From the NCBI GenBank assembly GCA_011947345.1, contig JAAVTG010001021.1, positions 310,001-374,000 of the forward strand: a stretch of DNA of 64,000 nt, written 5' to 3'. Positions 34,201-45,076 of this stretch are shown here, in pieces; the stretch's first letter is position 1; each line of letters begins with the position of its first letter. The notes beneath the pieces are model-generated. The model had not been told where the DNA came from and did no database searches. It saw nothing but the letters and a program-made list of their open reading frames with translations. This stretch comes from Phytophthora quininea (Eukaryota; Oomycota; Peronosporomycetes; Peronosporales; Peronosporaceae). Both the position numbers and the translations under genes were made by a program.

Positions 34201-34645
34201 ACAGGCGGTCTACGCGCATGGCCATCAGTACCGTTCCATGGACGAGCTGGAGCACGCCATTTTGTCTGCGTGGGATGCGATCGAGCAGGACTACCTCCTC
34301 AAACTCGTTGAGTCGATGCCTCGCCGCTGCCTCGAGGGGATCAAGGTGAAGGACAACCTCACTAAGTACTAACTTTAATATAGGAGTTTGTATGGGTGTT
34401 CATAAAAGTGTGTGTTTTGACAAAAAAGGATCTGGTACTATAATTTTGGCGTTGATGCTGAACGGGTCATTTTGTATGGTAGCCGTGCCAAGGAGCTACA
34501 AACCTCTAGCGTTAGCACACCAGTCGTTGAGCTGTATAGTGTAGGAGTAATATATCTAAATAGCAGGCGGTAATTCGTACTGTAGCCCGAGATATGGCCG
34601 ACGACGTCGGCCAAAAACGGGGTCCTATCCTTTTGGCGCGCACTG
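34200..34645 (+). pseudogene. Tc1-like transposase 3' end and terminal repeat (left arm)
   Basis: The plus-strand translation to the stop at 34370-34372 reads as the C-terminus of a Tc1 transposase (RSMDELEHAILSAWDAI, then LVESMPRRCLEGI). The sequence after it runs to GGCGCGCACTG followed by TA (34646-34647), the expected terminal-repeat end. The rest of the transposase is absent, so this is a truncated remnant from a family different from the element at 6946. An inverse copy lies at about 36659-37105. Confidence 0.75.
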
Positions 34646-34722
34646 TAGAGCTCCCGGACGTCGGTTCGAATGCGACGTAGCATTTCGGTATTAACTATTG
34701 CACTCGTTTTTATCCCGTACCG
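34646..34722 (+). repeat. Direct repeat right of the Tc1-like remnant
   Basis: The second copy of the 33910-33985 sequence (TAGAGCTCCCGGACGTCGGT and on). The two bracket the Tc1-like remnant, but they are too long to be a target duplication. Confidence 0.75.
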
Positions 34723-35324
34723 CCTCGAAGGTGAAGGGTTTAGTCCTTTCACAAAGAGATTTACGTTCATCCACGCATCCTGAGCTCTCCCATCCCTTTA
34801 CGCAACGGAGCAACTCTGATAGCAGTTCCGCCTGAATCCGTACAACGCCGGGACGATGGCTTCAACGTTTATTTGCCTCCGAGAACATTACTACGTCTGG
34901 TAGAGGTGTTCTGGTGGACGCGACTCCATTAAGACTCCGACGTCAGGATCGCCAATCATCCTATTCGTTGCGCCGATCTTGAATGGGATACTTGCCATCT
35001 CGCCACCAGGCTCATCACAACTTGAGCGAGCCACTTGACTTTGTCGATATATTGCAGACAACTTAGAGTATGGGAGGTTGTTGGAACGGTCGAGTCATCC
35101 AGGAATGCAAAGCCAGTTTGGGGCATTCGCCAAGAGCACGAAGCAGTGTCCTACCAGTTTTTGGCCGACACGGGCAATGTAGACGCCTTGTCCCCCTCTT
35201 TCACCACGAGTTGTTGCAACAATGCCGGACTGAAATAAAACGCTTTCAGCCGACGTGAGACTAGGTCATCGCAATGAAGTTGGAACTCGTTTTGTGGAAC
35301 ACTTTATAAGACAATCTGTCGCGT
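34723..35324. other. Inner non-genic part of the left arm
   Basis: The minus-strand reading contains a stretch that looks like decayed coding sequence (PALLQQLVVKEGDKA and LQYIDKVKWLAQVVMS) with an in-frame stop. It has no family I recognise. It is mirrored at 35980-36580. Confidence 0.35.
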
Positions 35325-35979
35325 TCTCACGCGCGACGCCGTCGCCAATCTGAGTGTTCGTGCTTGCAACTGTTTGCCATGTGTCGGTTGCTGTATCCGC
35401 AAGCTTGGGATTGTCGAAATATTTTATTTCGGCGATAAGCGCATCCATAAAGCAACCACCACTGGTCGCAGATAGACTACGCGACGCTTACAACTCATTG
35501 ATCGTCTCCACATCAATCCATTCACGTCGGCTCGAACAGTCATGCAGTTGCTATTCGAACTGTGACACCTCGAACCTTGAAGACGGCATCTGCTTGCCTT
35601 TGAAAATTCAAAGATCTGTAATGTATGAATTTCATTCAGACTCTCGTGTAAGTTACAACTGACTCGCTCCCCTCCTCTTTCTATCTAGGTTCAAATTAAA
35701 GCAGTTATGAGAATTACGAGGCACAACTTCAACACCCTTAACCAGATGTAGGGTAGACGATACATCCTTCTAACAAAATGTTTGATTTGCTAATCATCGC
35801 TACGCAGAGCGAAATTACCATCCGTTAGCTCGTCCTGCTGTGGTAAGATGTACCAGCTGCCTCTCACGGGCTACAAGTTTCTCGTTCTTGCCCTTTGTCT
35901 ATTCTGCTATCAATGCGAGTCAAAATTGGCAAAAGCCAACGTTGACTGGCGGTCGGCTAAGGGTGGAAGAGGATGAACT
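35325..35979. other. Unique spacer of the inverted duplication
   Basis: About 655 bp without self-complementarity to the arms. There is no gene or motif I can support. It is the loop around which the two arms are arranged. Confidence 0.7.
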
Positions 35980-38900
35980 ACGCGACAGATTGTCTTATAA
36001 AGCGTTCCACAAAACGAGTTCCAACTTCATTGCGATGACCTGGTCTCACGTCGGCTGAAAGCGTTTTATTTCAGTCCGGCATTGTTGCAACAACTCGTGG
36101 TGAAAGAGGGGGACAAGGCGTCTACATTGCCCGTGTCGGCCAAAAACTGGTAGGACACTGCTTCGTGCTCTTGGCGAATGCCCCAAACTGGCTTTGCATT
36201 CCTGGATGACTCGACCGTTCCAACAACCTCCCATACTCTAAGTTGTCTGCAATATATCGACAAAGTCAAGTGGCTCGCTCAAGTTGTGATGAGCCTGGTG
36301 GCGAGATGGCAAGTATCCCATTCAAGATCGGCGCAACGAATAGGATGATTGGCGATCCTGACGTCGGAGTCTTAATGGAGTCGCGTCCACCAGAACACCT
36401 CTACCAGACGTAGTAATGTTCTCGGAGGCAAATAAACGTTGAAGCCATCGTCCCGGCGTTGTACGGATTCAGGCGGAACTGCTATCAGAGTTGCTCCGTT
36501 GCGTAAAGGGATGGGAGAGCTCAGGATGCGTGGATGAACGTAAATCTCTTTGTGAAAGGACTAAACCCTTCACCTTCGAGGCGGTACGGGATAAAAACGA
36601 GTGCAATAGTTAATACCGAAATGCTACGTCGCATTCGAACCGACGTCCGGGAGCTCTACAGTGCGCGCCAAAGGATAGGACCCCGTTTTTGGCCGACGTC
36701 GTCGGCCATATCTCGGGCTACAGTACGAATTACCGCCTGCTATTTAGATATATTACTCCTACACTATACAGCTCAACGACTGGTGTGCTAACGCTAGAGG
36801 TTTGTAGCTCCTTGGCACGGCTACCATACAAAATGACCCGTTCAGCATCAACGCCAAAATTATAGTACCAGATCCTTTTTTGTCAAAACACACACTTTTA
36901 TGAACACCCATACAAACTCCTATATTAAAGTTAGTACTTAGTGAGGTTGTCCTTCACCTTGATCCCCTCGAGGCAGCGGCGAGGCATCGACTCAACGAGT
37001 TTGAGGAGGTAGTCCTGCTCGATCGCATCCCACGCAGACAAAATGGCGTGCTCCAGCTCGTCCATGGAACGGTACTGATGGCCATGCGCGTAGACCGCCT
37101 GTGTCACAAAACGCCGTTGTTAATATGCAATACCCTCCGACGCGCGTCTGCTTTGACGACTTTCTCACCTTTGAGCGTGGATTGCGTGAATGAGTTTTTG
37201 TTGCTACCCGCGGTGATTTGGAATTTTGGCGTCCAATGAATCACTATGGACTTACCAAGGCTTCAAAGCCCGATTAAGAAGTGTGATTAAGGGGACAAAA
37301 TAGCAGAAAGGCACTATACGTGATAAAAATTAGTGCAATAGTTAAATACCGAAATGATACATCGCCTTCGAATCGACGTCCGGGGGCTCTAGTACCACAT
37401 GGTGATTATACCTGCAGATGGTTCGATGTCATAACATTAACCATTAAGACACACACACACACACAGTTTTGGCTACGTCCCCTATAGTAAGAAAAAAACT
37501 TGTGCGTTCAACAATCTAGTTGCTACGGCGGAAATGAACGATCCATTAGTTATCCGAATTGTCGCAAAAAGAATCCGATATTATTTTATATTCGGAAGAC
37601 TGTTTGACCAAGTAGATGAGCATAAATCCGTGCCTTCTCCAGCAATGGGCATACATTACTATACCCGTTACAACCGGAAAATGAATTCTGGCGATGGGTG
37701 TGTTACCTCTATCCAAAAACCCTTTCGTAGCAGCACCTTGATGGGGGCAAACATTTTTGTTGGTGTTTGATACGCGGGTGTAGCTCTATTCTGCGCTAAG
37801 TGCGGTAGCGAGCTCTTAGGTTTCGCAATAAAATATCTTCTCTACCCTCTAGGAAGGCCTAAAATGTAGCTTTTACGATCACCTTGATTGTAGTGCAGGT
37901 GGGCATTGAAAAATACATGGGATATGTGCTGCGGTTGTAGTGGCGGGCTTAATCGATCAAATCTCGCCTAGCACCTGGCAGTATCGACGGACAGAATACT
38001 GCCAAGCTGGTAGCATGCGACTATGGAGTGGAATAGAACTAGTGGTACGATATTGTGAGGCTGTCCAGTTTAGGACGAGACTCAGTAGAGTTCATTCGGA
38101 ATTTTACCTGTCTAACAACAGAGATTCGGTTTGTATGGAAGTGCTAGCTTCCCTCGTAGTGTATTTCAGTCTACTACTATGGATTTCATGGAGTGAAAAA
38201 TACACACAGAGGTTCCGGTTTTGGTTGAAGCCTCCCATGGCGCGGCACGTCCTGACTAGCGTAGCCATTCACGATCCAGCGATTAAGTGCCAAGCTCAAC
38301 AACCGCCATAATTCTTTCTACCTGAGTGCAGTTCATCCCGGGCTATAGCGCGGTAGGGCTCCTACATCACTAAATACGATCATTTTCCCCACCGCCTGTG
38401 CATTGATTTAGGGTACTATGTATGGGGTGCTAAAGATTGGCCTTTTATACGCTTTGGGGACGTATAGTTTAAGTCTACAAGATCAGTGTCAACACCCTAA
38501 GTGTCTTTCTGTTACTCGAACTAGAGACCCGGGGAAGGGGCTCTTGTGCGTGGTGTAGTGCGGTGGTACGCCCCTCCCGGGTCTTTAATTTCTTGATTCG
38601 GACAGTGTCTGAGGCTGGGAATAGATAGTACTGCAAGACAGCGTCGCGAAGTCCACGGAAGTGACTCTTTTCTGCCTAAATTTGTATGGATAGAAAACAA
38701 TCACTTTTATTTTAGAAAACAATAGAAAAAGTCTATATTTTGCAGGCACATAGATAAGCCATCAACATGAGGTCGTAATTTTCCTGGTCAATCCGAAGTG
38801 CCATGGCGAACCCCAGCGCCGCCGACGTCAAGCGCGTGAACCAGCAACTGGAGGAACGCCACTACGAGTTCCGTTCAAATTGCAACGACGGCGACGGCGA

Positions 38901-39793
38901 TGCCAGCGCCTGCCACAGCTGGGGCGAGTGGCTGGCCGTCGTGGACAAGAACTACGCGGACGCAGGTATGCGGCCTCTTCGACGCCATCCTTCGCTTTGA
39001 TAAACTAATTGTTCTTGTGTGCAATTCCAATTCTGTGCGCTTTGGACTTGTTCGGTTTGCTCTTACAGCCAAGATGTACGAGCTCAACTGCAGCAAGAAT
39101 GGGTATCCGGCGTCCTGCTTCAACCTCGGTCGTCTGAAGCGTGAGTTTTATTGGTCACAACCAACAAAACTGGATGCTACTGGAGATGCTCAATAGCTAT
39201 CCTTTGTCTACCCTGCAGTTGCTGGCAAGGGCACCGAGCAGAGCGACTCCGAGGCCTTCAAGCTCTTCGGTGAGTTGGCTCGAGTGTGCCACTTGAAGCA
39301 GAAAGTGAGAACTCATGTTGCTGTGACGATAGAGAAATCGTGTGCTGACGGCCACGCCGCCGGCTGCCACCACGTCGGATTCATGCGCACGCAGGGCATC
39401 GGCTGCAAGAAGGTGTGTCTTTGCTCTAGTGTTGTTAGAGTCTTCTGTTGCTGATGCTGCTGTTGTTTCGGTGCTGCAGGACGTTGCCAAGGGCCTCGCC
39501 GCGTTCAAGGAGGCGTGCGAGCGCGACGACGCCAACAGCTGCAACCGCGTCGCGAGTATGTACCTGTCACCCGTTGCCGGCAGTCCTATCAAGCGGGACG
39601 CCGTCACGGCGAAGACGTACCTGGAGAAGGCCTGCGACGCCAACTTTGCGCCTGCGTGCCACAACCTGGCGGTAACGTACAAGAAGGGCGACGCGAATAT
39701 CCCCAAGGATGAGGCCAAGTATTACGAGTTCCGCGCCAAGACGGAGAAACTCATTGAGCAGGCGGGCGGCATGACCGGCATCAAGTCGGCCTA
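35980..39793 (-). repeat. Right arm of the large inverted duplication (Crypton-free)
   Basis: The inverse of 28664-35324, about 3814 bp, without the Crypton. The uninterrupted target reads TTTGTATGGATAGAAAACAA at about 38681-38700. It contains the second COA7 copy and the inverse Tc1-like remnant. Bases 35980-38802 hold no supported gene. The open frames at 36534, 37534 and 37940 mirror those of the left arm. Confidence 0.95.
36659..37105 (-). pseudogene. Tc1-like transposase 3' end and terminal repeat (right arm)
   Basis: The inverse copy of 34200-34645. The terminal repeat begins CAGTGCGCGCCAAAGGATAG at about 36659, with one A fewer than the left-arm copy, and the truncated transposase C-terminus reads on the minus strand from about 37100 to 36933. 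Confidence 0.75.
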
Positions 39794-39794
39794 A
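38803..39794 (+). CDS. COA7: COA7-like Sel1-repeat protein, right copy
   Basis: The protein is 226 aa. Exons are 38803-38965, 39069-39140, 39219-39269, 39333-39412 and 39480-39794, all with GT-AG introns. It is the inverse duplicate of 28663-29655 with the same splice sites. One amino acid differs (Thr in HNLAVTYKKGD). Intron 2 is one T shorter, and a further substitution lies in intron 4. The stop is TAA rather than TAG, because the duplication boundary falls within the stop codon. It is convergent with the bestrophin gene, 67 bp away. Role as for the left copy: cytochrome c oxidase assembly in the mitochondrial intermembrane space. Both copies look functional. Confidence 0.9.
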
Positions 39795-39861
39795 GTTTCG
39801 TTTTGATGAACGCTCACAATGGCTGGGAAATCAGCATGGTATTTCAAATATTCCTCGTCGC

Positions 39862-41187
39862 CTACGCGGAAGAATGTGCTGAACCGTAGTCGCTTCCTCG
39901 GTTGCTGCCAGACGATACGTTCGGGTCCTGGATGAGGTTCGTGAACTCGCTGATCTCGGGCAATGACCCCTGTCGAAGTCCTCCTCCTTGCGATGGAGAG
40001 AGACGGCCTTGGTGGAACGAGAAATCTTTCTGGAGTGAGGCAGGTTTGGGCTTTCCGAACGGAGTTCGCTTCCACGAGTCTGCATCGGGAATCGACGGAA
40101 TCCGTGTGAGGCATTTGCCTCCAGACACGAAGTAATACTGACTGCGGATCAGCACGGTCAGTTCCTCCTCAATTTGGAGCAGACGCGCTTCAAGATCAAT
40201 GTCATTCGCATCCAACCCAAATGGACACTCGATCTCCATGGCGACCTCGTCCGCCATAAACAGGAACGTGCCCCACATGAACACCCAAAGCGGCGTGAAG
40301 AACTCGGACCTTGGCACGATGACGAACGTGTACAGCAACATATAACCAGCGAGCAGGAACTGCAGGTACTGCATGTAGTTGAACGGGATCGGGACGTTGG
40401 CGATATTGAAGACCGTCGTGTACAGGTTGGGGAGTCTCGAGATCTTGAGTTGCAAATTGTTAGAGTTCTGCGGAGTCATGTGGCCCCGGTTCGTGGCAAC
40501 TTGTACTAGACGCTTCATCCAGAGCTCGGTGACGGTGGCGCGCAGCTTGTGTGGGGTCCGACGAACCACCGCTTGATACGACTCGATATTCTCCACCAGC
40601 GTTTTGTTCTCGGTGCCGCACGCGTACAGCTCGTCGTATTCGTCAGCAGTGAGAACGCCAGCTTCCCGCAGCTTGTCGATGCCGTCGAGTCCACGTGAGG
40701 CGTGGAATACGATCGCAATGTACAAGAAAACCAGTCGACGGAGCTCGGTGAAGAACGTGCACTTCTCCACGACGGCTTGCGGGACAGCCGACTGCTTGGA
40801 ATTGGCGACACTGCCATGATTATCCTCGGATTTCTGCTCCTCCATCTTGATAGTGGTGCTCACGTAGGCGCATCCAGAGCCGACGATATCTCGAGCAGCT
40901 TCAGAGAGCGAACCGACCGCCACCACGCCCGCTCGCCACTGACTAAAGGCCGAGTTCATTCGGAACGACACGATGAGACCCAGGAACGTATTGAACACCG
41001 TGAGCGAGTCCGTGAACGCCGTCGATTCACGCGTCGCCACCACAAACGGGTGGTGGTGATTGACAATCGCAATGATTAGGGCGATCATTGCCATCACGAA
41101 AGCTCGCTTGGGGGCTTGGCCATTGAGAGCCGAGCCGTGCAGCCGCGGCAGGACGCCCCACAAATGCGCCGTGTCGTAGTAGATCAT
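39862..41187 (-). CDS. Bestrophin-family anion channel, paralogue 1
   Basis: A 441-aa single-exon protein. The sequence matches the bestrophin/UPF0187 family of chloride or anion channels: an N-terminal hydrophobic pair (VMAMIALIIAIVNHHHPFVV), the conserved TVFNTFLGLIVSFRMNSAFS block, RRLVFLYIAIVFHASRG, a later membrane pair (YLQFLLAGYMLLYTFVIVP, WVFMWGTFLFMADEVAME), and the family C-terminal block IECPFGLDANDIDLEA. The C-terminus is Ser/Gly-rich and likely cytosolic. It is transcribed divergently from paralogue 2, with 473 bp between the start codons. The channel type and membrane are not deducible from sequence. Confidence 0.9.
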   Translation of the reverse strand: MIYYDTAHLWGVLPRLHGSALNGQAPKRAFVMAMIALIIAIVNHHHPFVVATRESTAFTDSLTVFNTFLGLIVSFRMNSAFSQWRAGVVAVGSLSEAARDIVGSGCAYVSTTIKMEEQKSEDNHGSVANSKQSAVPQAVVEKCTFFTELRRLVFLYIAIVFHASRGLDGIDKLREAGVLTADEYDELYACGTENKTLVENIESYQAVVRRTPHKLRATVTELWMKRLVQVATNRGHMTPQNSNNLQLKISRLPNLYTTVFNIANVPIPFNYMQYLQFLLAGYMLLYTFVIVPRSEFFTPLWVFMWGTFLFMADEVAMEIECPFGLDANDIDLEARLLQIEEELTVLIRSQYYFVSGGKCLTRIPSIPDADSWKRTPFGKPKPASLQKDFSFHQGRLSPSQGGGLRQGSLPEISEFTNLIQDPNVSSGSNRGSDYGSAHSSA

Positions 41188-41660
41188 GCCTGCGAGTGTC
41201 TAACTGGTCTTGTTGTGAAATGAAAGCACGGAGCTAATGGAGCAGCAGTGTGTTGAGCTCTCCCGCCTTGGCCATCGACATCTGCTGCACTGTGTAGACA
41301 GCTACGGTCACTGCAGCTGGGGGAACGTATTCCATCTGCAGCTACCGAAATCCCTCACCAACGGCAGCACTCCGAGCAAAATGCGAGGCCCTTGACCGTT
41401 AGATTGATCAACGGCGGCTTCTTCTACTCGATGTGAAGCTAACCTTATCGGGACGACAATGACGTCGTTAGATATCACGCCGATGAAGTGAATGCATCAC
41501 CAGCTGATGAGGTTTTAGTGCCCACCGTGTACTCTTCTGACCACTGTAAGATGGACGCTTGCCTACTGCTCAACTTTCCCACGGGATTCCTGGTGCAGGA
41601 GGAGTGCACCGCTGTGCTGGAAGGGACGCCATTCCCGAAAAACTCATCAAGGACCGAGGC
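41188..41660. other. Shared promoter region of the divergent bestrophin pair
   Basis: 473 bp between two opposed start codons. Both promoters must lie here or within the 5' ends. In-frame codons upstream of 41661 lack an ATG, which supports the start at 41661. No specific promoter motif is claimed. Confidence 0.5.
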
Positions 41661-43076
41661 ATGATTTACTACGATACGTCGCGTCTGTGGGCTGTGCTGC
41701 TGCGGTGGCACGGGTCGGCGTTGAACGGACAGGCCCCGATGCGAGCTCTGCTGATGGCGACGATCGCTCTCGTCGTGTCGGTGGCCAACCACCTGCACCC
41801 GTTCGTGGTCCCCACACGCAGCTCGACCGCCTTCACCGACTCGTTGACAGTCTTCAACACGTTCCTGGGTCTCATCGTCTCGTTCCGACTCAACTCGGCG
41901 TTCACGCAATGGCGGGCTGGTATGGTGGCGATGGGCGCTCTTTCCGAAGCTGCCCGAGAGATCGTCGGCTCAGGGTGTGCCTATGTCAGCACCACCATCA
42001 AGCAAGAGCTCAAGGAAAGCAACGTCGAGGACACCAATGATGAAGCCATCGCGGAAGCTGCTAGGCGCAGTGGGAGATCCGTTCAGGATGAGCTCGAGCT
42101 TGACAAGAAACGTCAACAAATGCAGCACAAGAAGCAACATATTCCTCGCGACGTGTTGGAGAAGTGTACGTTCTTCACGGAACTGCGTCGCCTGGTGTTT
42201 TTGTATATTGCCATCGTCTTCCACGACTGTCGGGGCCGTGACGGGATCGACAAGCTCAAGGACTCAGGTGTGCTGACGGACGCAGAGTACGATGAGCTGT
42301 ACGCATGCGGATCGGAGCACAAGAAGGAGGTCAAGGACAAGGAGTCGTACCGCGCTCTTGTGCGGAGAACTCCCCACAAGCTGCGCGCCACCATCACCGA
42401 ACTCTGGTTGAAGCGACTGGTCCAAGTCGCCACTATGCGCGGCCACCTGACGCTACCGAACGCCAACAACCTGCAGATCAAGATCGCGCAGCTGCCCAAC
42501 CTGTACACGACCGTCTTCAACATCGCCAACGTCCCAATCCCGTTCAACTACATGCAGTACTTGCAGTTCCTCTTGGCGGGTTACATGCTGCTCTACACGT
42601 TCGTCATCGTGCCCAACTCGGGACTGTACACGCCGATCTGGGTCTTTCTATGGGGGACGTTCCTCTTCATGGCCGACGAAGTGGCTATGGAGATCGAGTG
42701 TCCGTTCGGTTTGGACGCCAACGACATTGATCTGGAAGCGCGTCTGCTGAATATCGAGGAAGAGCTGACTGTGCTGATCCGCAGCCAATACTACTTCATC
42801 ACCGGCGGTGCCAGTCTGTCCCACATCCCAGCGAGCTCGGGCGATGGTTCATGGCGTCAAGTGCCGTACGCCAAGCTCAAATCCACAGTGTCCGAGTCCT
42901 TTTCGTTCCACCAGGGACGACTGTCACCGGCCAATATGGCCATCCTGCAACAAGACTCGTTGCCCGAAATCAATCAGTACACAGCTTTGTTCCACGACGG
43001 GAATATTGAGAAGACGGAGAAGGACAATCTGGTGGGCGTTGCTGCGAATGTCTACGGATCGACGGATGCTGTCTAA
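41661..43076 (+). CDS. Bestrophin-family anion channel, paralogue 2
   Basis: A 471-aa single-exon protein. It aligns with paralogue 1 throughout (MIYYDTSRLWAVLLRWHGSA, TVFNTFLGLIVSFRLNSAFT, ECPFGLDANDIDLEARLLNI). It has an extra charged insert at residues about 115-155 (EDTNDEAIAEAARRSGRS), probably in a cytosolic loop. I chose the ATG at 41661 because it aligns with the start of paralogue 1. The longer open frame to 41559 has no ATG. The head-to-head arrangement of close paralogues suggests an inverted duplication of one gene, older than the COA7 duplication. Confidence 0.9.
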   Translation: MIYYDTSRLWAVLLRWHGSALNGQAPMRALLMATIALVVSVANHLHPFVVPTRSSTAFTDSLTVFNTFLGLIVSFRLNSAFTQWRAGMVAMGALSEAAREIVGSGCAYVSTTIKQELKESNVEDTNDEAIAEAARRSGRSVQDELELDKKRQQMQHKKQHIPRDVLEKCTFFTELRRLVFLYIAIVFHDCRGRDGIDKLKDSGVLTDAEYDELYACGSEHKKEVKDKESYRALVRRTPHKLRATITELWLKRLVQVATMRGHLTLPNANNLQIKIAQLPNLYTTVFNIANVPIPFNYMQYLQFLLAGYMLLYTFVIVPNSGLYTPIWVFLWGTFLFMADEVAMEIECPFGLDANDIDLEARLLNIEEELTVLIRSQYYFITGGASLSHIPASSGDGSWRQVPYAKLKSTVSESFSFHQGRLSPANMAILQQDSLPEINQYTALFHDGNIEKTEKDNLVGVAANVYGSTDAV

Positions 43077-43183
43077 GTGTCCATCTAGTGAGGACAACGC
43101 TATAAGATTGCCAGTATATGTTACCTTTGGTGTGAAAGTGTGTAACAGAAGTGGGTGAGTTTTGTGGCGTTAGTCAATTGCAA

Positions 43184-44991
43184 ATGTTGCAGCGGGTGTT
43201 GGCTCGGGAGAATGTGGACGAGCGACGCAGGGGTTATTCCGTTCAAGCGGCATCGCCACGCACCGCCAGCTCTTGCAGCGTCCTCTCTGTGACGTCGCCC
43301 ATGCCGTGGACATGTCGGTTCGCGAAACGGAGGTAGGATACTTGAGATTTTCTATTGTAAAGAAAAGTTGCAGCTGAAAAATGTGTCAAATGCAGGAATT
43401 GCTGGAGAAATTATCGATCCGACTGGCCCCAGCGCCGCAAACTGTGTGTTCAAAACTTGTTGACGTATTGCAACTGACAATAAAATCTTACTCTTGTCAT
43501 TTACTGTGCAGGCTTTCGACATGTTCCTCGACAGTGTCAACCACCCCATTTTCTTACGAACGGGGCTGCCAAGCATTGACCAAGCGCTGAACGGTGGTCT
43601 TCAATGTCGCGGACTGACGGAGTTTGTGGGTGCGGCTGGGATCGGCAAGAGTCAAATGGCTATGACGCTCGCAGTGGCGTGTGCGATGGATTATCCGGAG
43701 AATAGCGTCGTGTTCTTTGACGTGGAGCACAACTTCAGCGCCAAGCGGTTTGCTCAACTATCATGGTGGAATTGATGCAGTTTTCTTACGACGTTATGAT
43801 GCAGCTTACTTCAAATTGCACTTGCACGCATTCAAATGGCCAAAACTGGTCAAGACGAAGACATAAATGCGCTGGCAGCTGCAGTCATGAAGCGTGTTCG
43901 GGTTGTGAAGGTTGACTCGCTCACTCCGTTTATCTCCAAGTACGTATGTACGTACAAAGTTTAGCTCTCGGGGTTTAACGAAGCCTTACGCCGTTGAAAT
44001 CGTGTTCAGGTTTAAAGCGATGCACGATGCCATGGCCACGCAAGCAGTAAAGCTTGTGCTAATCGACTGCGTGACTACACTTTTTGTAAAGGTGAACTGT
44101 GGCTTTTATTATTGTTTTACTACCTTGCCAGCTGAAGTTGTGGTGTTGGTCTTTTACAATGGTAGGCTGACGATTTTACGCACACTCAGCGTCAGCACCA
44201 AATGCTAAAACTTGCGAGAGACTTAAAGTGCGTCTGCGTTGCAGGTGTTGAAGGTGCCGTTAGAAAATGACCATTGACTTCTTGCAGACTTTTTGCCGAC
44301 ACATATCAAGCATTTGTGGCCGTCACCAACCGTGCAACTACAGTTGATGGCGAAGGTAAAAGGAATGCTGCTACTTTCGCTGCACCGATCTTCACATTAC
44401 GATGCTGTAGGTGGTTTGTTCACGAAACCTCTTCTTGGCGATAGCTGGGCGCATTGCGTGACGACAAGGGCAAGTCTTAGCAGGTTTTGTAGCTTTCTTC
44501 GAGACCGCTAACACACTATTTTTCTGCCCTGCAGTTGATATTAGAGCGACACATCGCTCATCGGTCGATCACGATTGTAAAGTCATCTGCAGCAGGCTAC
44601 GTAGTGCAGCCGTTCACGATCAAAGTACGTGTCTTCTGTCGTCTTCACATACCTGACAGCCTCTAAAACTCTTTTGCAACAACAGGAAGGTGGTGTTGAA
44701 CCAGCTGCAGACCCAAACGTATCAACAAGCCAAACCTCCGACGACTTCTCTATCCACGACGACTTGCTGAGTGATCTCGCACTAGGTGCACTGCCGCTAG
44801 TCGACCCTGCAAGTACATTACGCTCAACACAACAAAGCACCGGAGACGACGTCGATCCAGATGCTACTCAACTGGCCCCACCAAGCGAAGACGAAGAAGA
44901 CAAAGCCGACCTCGACAGTAGCAGCTTTGACCTCGTGTCGGACTCCAACTCGGAAGACGATAGTTTCTGCTGGGGCGTCCTCGGCGACTAA
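43184..44991 (+). CDS. RAD51B: RAD51B-like recombinase paralogue
   Basis: About 403 aa in ten exons: 43184-43332, 43396-43443, 43512-43747, 43805-43939, 44010-44091, 44190-44227, 44288-44355, 44411-44469, 44535-44624 and 44686-44991. RAD51 paralogues are ATPases in homologous recombination. Visible are an HhH-type N-terminus, Walker A (GAAGIGKS, about 106-113), VVFFDVEHNFSAKR, Walker B (VKLVLIDCVTTL), LADTYQAFVAVTN and LGDSWAHCVTTRLILERH. The closest match of the order and blocks is RAD51B. The C-terminal 90 residues are acidic and probably disordered. Intron 8 (44470-44534) is GC-AG, with donor GCAAGT. A four-G run at 43230-43233 (five expected) breaks exon 1. Exon 4 was placed by phase and homology, as one 57-nt intron. 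RAD51B versus another paralogue is likely but not certain. Confidence 0.82.
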
Positions 44992-45076
44992 ATCAACACA
45001 TTAGCAGGGGGATTTCGACGCCGTGGGAAGCTTAGGAGGTTGTATTTAGTCCAAAGAGACGCACACCCAGTAGCGC

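Larger units (their letters stand above)
28664..35324 (+). repeat. Left arm of a large inverted duplication
   Basis: This segment is the inverse of 35980-39793, interrupted by a Crypton at 29774-32610. Without the Crypton and one copy of its 5-bp duplication the arm is about 3.82 kb. The arms are near identical: differences are a few substitutions and short indels in runs (for example GGGAGGGGGCG against GGGAGGGGCG near 32726, and AGAGAGCCCCC against AGAGCCCC near 32758). The outer edge falls inside the COA7 stop codon: TAG here, TAA in the other arm. The inner edge is at TGTCGCGT, 35324. Confidence 0.95.

Noticed and set aside
41559..41660. An N-terminal extension of bestrophin paralogue 2
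   Set aside because: No ATG in frame, and the paralogue starts at the aligned ATG.
43748..43804. A second frameshift in RAD51B after FSAKR
   Set aside because: A 57-nt GT-AG intron in phase explains the interruption and restores the family alignment.
44092..44189. An extra exon of RAD51B from read-through of an open frame
   Set aside because: The peptide there has no match to the family, and the GT-AG intron keeps frame.
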